DNA from: Prevotellaceae bacterium
Lineage (GTDB): Bacteria > Bacteroidota > Bacteroidia > Bacteroidales > Paludibacteraceae
Direction of reading: 5' to 3'
NCBI GenBank assembly: GCA_031255055.1
Contig: JAIRTG010000021.1
Span: 1 to 7,858, forward strand
Length of the DNA stretch: 7,858 nt
The translations under genes were made by a program, and so were the position numbers. The notes beneath the pieces are model-generated. The model made no database searches, had not been told where the DNA came from, and was given only the letters and a program-made list of their open reading frames with translations. Below are positions 5,130-7,858 of this stretch, piece by piece. Position 1 is the first letter of the stretch, and each line of letters begins with the position of its first letter.

Positions 5130-6194
5130 TTACAATCCGAATTCGGTCAACGATGTGCTGATGGAAAAATTGTAGGAATAAGCGCCGGCTTGAAACTGAG
5201 TCATGGCAAAACCCACGTGAAATTTAGCTAATTTGATGCCGGCACCGAACGAAAATCCCGAAAGGCTTTTGAATCCGGGCATAATCAACTCCTGATGTCT
5301 GCGGTGATTGTATGCGGCTGCAAGATAAAAGTTTTTCCCCGGCAAAAACTCCACTCCGATAATCGCGTGTCGCAATGCCATGTCAAAAAAACCTATTTTG
5401 CCGTCAGTATTTTCGCTTCCGTCGATGTTAGTATCGTTCTTTTTGTTGGTCGAGTTGTAGCTTAAATCCCAAATATGGAGATTATTTAATGTTAAAGAAA
5501 AACGCAGCGGTGCGTGTTTCAATTTTTGGCTTAGGCCCAATTGAATGTCAAAAGGCAATGCTTCCAAATGCTCTCCGTCTTTATCCGAATAATAGCCTTT
5601 CAACTGGCGTCCGATGTTCCGAAATACCAGTCCCGCCGAAAACTGCTCGTTTTCATTCGAATAATTAAGCCCGACATCAACCGCCAAACCAAAACTGGTA
5701 TAGCGTTCATAGGCCGAATAAATCGGTTTCAATGTTGTTCCAATGGTTAAATGTTCCGATAACGGACGGGCATACATAATATAAAAAGCCAAATCCTGAG
5801 CCGTGAAATAGACTTCGGTATCCCCTCCGTCCGGATTTTCATTTGTTTCTGTTTTTGCAAGGAATTTTCCGTAATCGATATATTGTATTCCGACACCTGC
5901 GAAATTCTTTTCTCCGAAACTTCTGCCGTAAGCCGCTGTCCCGAAAGCAATATCCGCTAAATAGTTAGTCACATTCAATGCGATCATATTATGTGTTTGA
6001 GGAGAGAGTAACGCCGGATTTTTAAATGCAAAATTCAAATCGCCGTCTCTCAGTGAAACATTTGTTCCGCCCAAAGCGCCTATTCGAGAAGAAACGGGCA
6101 AGTCCAGAAAAGCATATACGCTTCTTCCTGCTTGGGAAAAACCATTGACAGAAAAGAGTATAAGTAACGAAAACAATGTGTAAAACTTTCTCAT
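5130..6194 (-). CDS. porQ: Type IX secretion system protein PorQ
   Basis: PorQ is an outer-membrane beta-barrel of the PorV family. In Porphyromonas gingivalis, the type IX secretion model, PorQ works with PorZ in the complex that anchors secreted cargo at the cell surface. The product has 354 residues. Residues 1-20 form a signal peptide (MRK, then a hydrophobic core, cleavage likely at GFS|QAG). The mature start, AGRSVYAFLDLPVSSRIGAL, followed by GGTNVSLRDGDLNFAFKNPA at 42-61, is the family signature. Many alternating hydrophobic strands follow, and the protein ends in a strand-like segment without a Por sorting domain, as expected for a barrel. It has its own promoter facing away from tonB. 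It implies that other T9SS genes exist elsewhere in the genome. Identification is by motif memory and confident. Confidence 0.92.
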   Translation of the reverse strand: MRKFYTLFSLLILFSVNGFSQAGRSVYAFLDLPVSSRIGALGGTNVSLRDGDLNFAFKNPALLSPQTHNMIALNVTNYLADIAFGTAAYGRSFGEKNFAGVGIQYIDYGKFLAKTETNENPDGGDTEVYFTAQDLAFYIMYARPLSEHLTIGTTLKPIYSAYERYTSFGLAVDVGLNYSNENEQFSAGLVFRNIGRQLKGYYSDKDGEHLEALPFDIQLGLSQKLKHAPLRFSLTLNNLHIWDLSYNSTNKKNDTNIDGSENTDGKIGFFDMALRHAIIGVEFLPGKNFYLAAAYNHRRHQELIMPGFKSLSGFSFGAGIKLAKFHVGFAMTQFQAGAYSYNFSISTSLTEFGL

Positions 6195-6252
6195 CGTACT
6201 GTGTACTAAAAGTATGGTAGAATAATCACCCTACAAATTAATAAAAACCGGT

Positions 6253-6260
6253 CAAAGATA
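6253..6260 (-). promoter_or_regulatory. -7 box of the porQ promoter
   Basis: On minus TATCTTTG matches TAnnTTTG exactly, about 60 bases before the porQ ATG. The nearest TTTG upstream is 26 bp away, longer than usual, so the -33 element is uncertain. With the tonB promoter it divides the 259-bp divergent region. Confidence 0.55.
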
Positions 6261-6387
6261 CACTTTTTTATATTAACCGACACACACAAAGAATATTTCA
6301 ACCGAATTAACGAACGTCAAAAATCCAAAAGAACTATAATATCGGGCAAATTGAATTTGAAAAGCCACTTTTTTCAACGTAAAGAGA

Positions 6388-6416
6388 TTTGAATAGAAAA
6401 AATATTCTTATATTTG
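6388..6416 (+). promoter_or_regulatory. tonB promoter
   Basis: TTTG (6388-6391) and TATATTTG (6409-6416) are separated by 17 bp and fit the Bacteroidota -33/-7 pattern. The predicted start near 6420 gives an A-rich leader of about 33 bases to the ATG at 6454, with no Shine-Dalgarno sequence. Confidence 0.7.
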
Positions 6417-6453
6417 TCCGGTAGAAAAAAAACTATAAAAACACCATACCAAA

Positions 6454-7140
6454 ATGAAACAAAAAAAATCATCAAAAGCCTCACTGGAAGATAGGAAGAT
6501 ATTTTTCCTATTGATGGGTTTTGTCATGGTTTTGTCGCTTGTCTACATAGGACTTGAATGGACAAATACCCAAGTAACCGTTTACGAAGTTGTTGACATG
6601 AGCTTCTTGGAAGAAGACGAACTCGATGATGTTGTTCAAACTACTCAACAAGAAACGCCTCCGCCTCCTCCGCCTCCCGAACCGGATGTCATCGAAGCCC
6701 TAAACATTGTTAATGACGATGTTGAAACAGCAACAATTGAGATACGTACCGAAGACGACAAAAAGGAAGTTGTGAGCATACAGGCGCCTGTAGCGGCTCC
6801 GGTAATTCAAGAAGAAGACGAAGAAGTTATTTTTCAAGTAGTCGAAACAATGCCCCAATTCCCCGGAGGTGATGCGGCGATGATGAAATACCTGCGTGAT
6901 AACGTCCGCTATCCGGTTATCGCACAAGAAAACGGCGTACAAGGACGTGTAACATGCCAGTTTGTGGTAAACAGAGACGGTTCCATAGTCGACATCGAAG
7001 TGGTGCGCAGCGTCGATCCCAGTTTGGACAAAGAAGCCATCCGCGTGATCCAGTCAATGCCCAAATGGAAACCCGGCCAACAACGGGGAAAACCGGTACG
7101 TGTGAAATATACGCTTCCGGTGAATTTCAGATTACAATAG
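6454..7140 (+). CDS. tonB: TonB-family energy-transducing protein
   Basis: TonB couples the inner-membrane proton gradient (through ExbB/ExbD) to TonB-dependent outer-membrane transporters, which in Bacteroidota include SusC-like glycan porins. The product has 228 residues: a short basic cytoplasmic tail (1-15), one membrane segment (about 16-35), and a periplasmic linker with seven prolines (69-75) followed by a strongly acidic stretch. The C-terminal TonB domain covers about 130-228 and includes MPQFPGGDAAMMKYL (133-147), the YP at 153-154 and the terminal YTLPVNFRLQ. The proline run is much shorter than in E. coli TonB. No exbB or exbD is adjacent. It is monocistronic, with its own promoter and terminator. 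The family is certain; which transporters it serves is unknown, since Bacteroidales usually carry several TonB paralogues. Confidence 0.92.
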   Translation: MKQKKSSKASLEDRKIFFLLMGFVMVLSLVYIGLEWTNTQVTVYEVVDMSFLEEDELDDVVQTTQQETPPPPPPPEPDVIEALNIVNDDVETATIEIRTEDDKKEVVSIQAPVAAPVIQEEDEEVIFQVVETMPQFPGGDAAMMKYLRDNVRYPVIAQENGVQGRVTCQFVVNRDGSIVDIEVVRSVDPSLDKEAIRVIQSMPKWKPGQQRGKPVRVKYTLPVNFRLQ

Positions 7141-7175
7141 AAATATTGATGTGGAATGTCCGTATCAGAAAGCAT

Positions 7176-7207
7176 AAAGCCGTTTGGGTACCCAAGCGGC
7201 TTTTTTT
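7176..7207 (+). terminator. tonB intrinsic terminator
   Basis: AAAGCCG and CGGCTTT flank the palindrome TTGGGTACCCAA with one T-G pair between, giving a long stem, and seven T follow (7201-7207). It begins about 35 bases after the tonB stop. Confidence 0.88.
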
Positions 7208-7260
7208 GCTACGGTTTTTCATGCGGATATTGCCGTGTATAGTTCGTCAAAGAAGAGATA

Positions 7261-7340
7261 ATTGGGAGGGGGAAGACTCCCCCCTCGCTTCAGCCCGCTA
7301 CGCGGTCTTCCGCTACCCCCTCTGCGGGGCTCTGCCCCGC
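7261..7340 (-). repeat. Dispersed three-hairpin GC-rich repeat, copy B
   Basis: The reverse complement of this stretch matches copy A (from 113 to 192) at most positions. The first hairpin is shorter (7324-7330 with 7334-7340, loop TCT). The second has lost one C and the G that pairs with it, so it still folds as CCGC/GCGG. The third is kept. It lies between the tonB terminator and hflX. The frames open across it are GC-rich by-products and not genes. Confidence 0.8.
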
Positions 7341-7389
7341 AACGCCCCGGGCATCCCACCTCAATCTTTCGGGAGGAAGCCCCTCTCTC

Positions 7390-7416
7390 TTCCCCGTTTG
7401 GAGAGCTATCGGGGAA
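7390..7416. other. Hairpin upstream of hflX
   Basis: TTCCCCG (7390-7396) pairs with CGGGGAA (7410-7416) across a 13-base loop, some 85 bases before the hflX ATG. It could be a leader structure or the outer end of the repeat region. No good TAnnTTTG box is visible between here and hflX; the closest, TATATTAT near 7457, is poor. The rest of 7417-7500 holds nothing recognisable. Confidence 0.3.
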
Positions 7417-7500
7417 AGGTATCGGGACATTGCACAAAAACATCCCGCACACAGTATATTATCGAATGAACCATGAGACTGATATTATAAAAGAGAATAT

Positions 7501-7858
7501 ATGAAAATAACAACTACCGAAATATACGAAGAAAAGGCAGTATTAGTCGGCATCATCACCCAAACCCAAAAAGAAGAAAAAGCGAAAGAATATATTGACG
7601 AGCTTGCGTTTCTGGCCGAAACCGCCGGAGCGATACCTCAGAAAATATTTCTTCAACGGCTCGATTATCCCAATCCCAAAACCTTTGTCGGACCGGGTAA
7701 ACTGGCGGAAATAAGAGATTTCATTCACGAGAATGAAATAGGACTGGTCATTTTCGACGACGAATTGGCGCCAAATCAATTAAGAAATATCGAGAAAGAA
7801 TTGAACGTTAAAATACTTGACCGGACAAATTTGATTCTGGATATTTTTGCGAAACGTG
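7501..7858 (+). CDS. hflX: GTPase HflX, N-terminal part (cut by window end)
   Basis: HflX is a ribosome-associated GTPase that binds the large subunit and, in several bacteria, splits stalled or stress-damaged 70S ribosomes. Only the first 119 codons are in the window; the frame is open at the right edge. What is seen is the HflX N-terminal domain: FVGPGKLAEI at 62-71, FDDELAPNQLRNIEKEL at 85-101 and ILDRTNLILDIFAKR at 105-119, all typical of the family. The GTP-binding G domain lies beyond the edge. The ATG at 7501 puts the family's usual start in place (the product begins MKITTTEIYEEKAVLVGI). The leader is A-rich, without a Shine-Dalgarno site. The identification is confident although partial. 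Confidence 0.93.
   Translation, partial: MKITTTEIYEEKAVLVGIITQTQKEEKAKEYIDELAFLAETAGAIPQKIFLQRLDYPNPKTFVGPGKLAEIRDFIHENEIGLVIFDDELAPNQLRNIEKELNVKILDRTNLILDIFAKR

Noticed and set aside
6700..7175. Minus-strand and shifted frames over tonB
   Set aside because: The TonB frame has a membrane segment, proline run and C-terminal domain in order, with a matching promoter and terminator.
7219..7504. Open frames of 77-80 codons near 7219-7504
   Set aside because: They are built mainly from the dispersed GC-rich repeat (7261-7340), whose conserved feature is hairpin pairing and not a protein frame.
7543..7779. Minus-strand ORF over hflX
   Set aside because: It is antisense to a clear HflX N-terminal domain.
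1..7858. tRNA or rRNA genes
   Set aside because: I saw no tRNA cloverleaf with TTCGA-type arms and no rRNA signature on either strand. This is an inspection by eye, not a scan.

Overview
The window looks like chromosome of a Bacteroidota bacterium, most likely order Bacteroidales. It carries a type IX secretion gene (porQ), a Bacteroidales-style TonB, A-rich leaders without clear Shine-Dalgarno sites, and several -7 boxes fitting the Bacteroidota TAnnTTTG consensus. The species cannot be named from the sequence.

Layout. 1-308: non-coding, with a nested inverted repeat (5-73), a GC-rich three-hairpin repeat (copy A, 107-192) and an 11-bp inverted repeat (222-263). 309-971, minus: a 220-aa protein of unknown function with a helical N-terminal half and a fibronectin-III-like C-terminus. 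Its promoter (1017-1047) is backed by three 21-bp dyad repeats (1039-1101). 1168-1599: a GC-rich stretch with several overlapping open frames and no recognisable gene. 1593-2307: three tandem units, each with a TACATTTG promoter-like box at one end and the same 11-bp GUGA-capped hairpin at the other, best read as minus-strand small RNAs. 2385-6194, minus: pfkA, ispH, cmk and porQ. 6454-7140, plus: a TonB-family gene with its own promoter and terminator. 7141-7500: terminator, then the inverted partner of copy A (copy B, 7261-7340). 7501 to the end, plus: the start of hflX.

The coding genes are housekeeping: glycolysis (pfkA), the last step of the MEP isoprenoid pathway (ispH), pyrimidine nucleotide salvage (cmk), cargo attachment in type IX secretion (porQ), energy transfer to outer-membrane transporters (tonB) and ribosome-associated GTPase function (hflX). 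cmk and ispH are 21 bp apart and should be co-transcribed from a promoter at about 5109-5116. pfkA may join them but ends at a strong terminator. porQ and tonB diverge from a shared 259-bp region.

The unusual content is non-coding. The strongest candidate for something undescribed is the three-unit array at 1593-2307, where base changes between copies keep the hairpin paired only if the minus strand is the RNA. Next come the operator-like 21-bp repeats and the dispersed three-hairpin element at both ends of the window.
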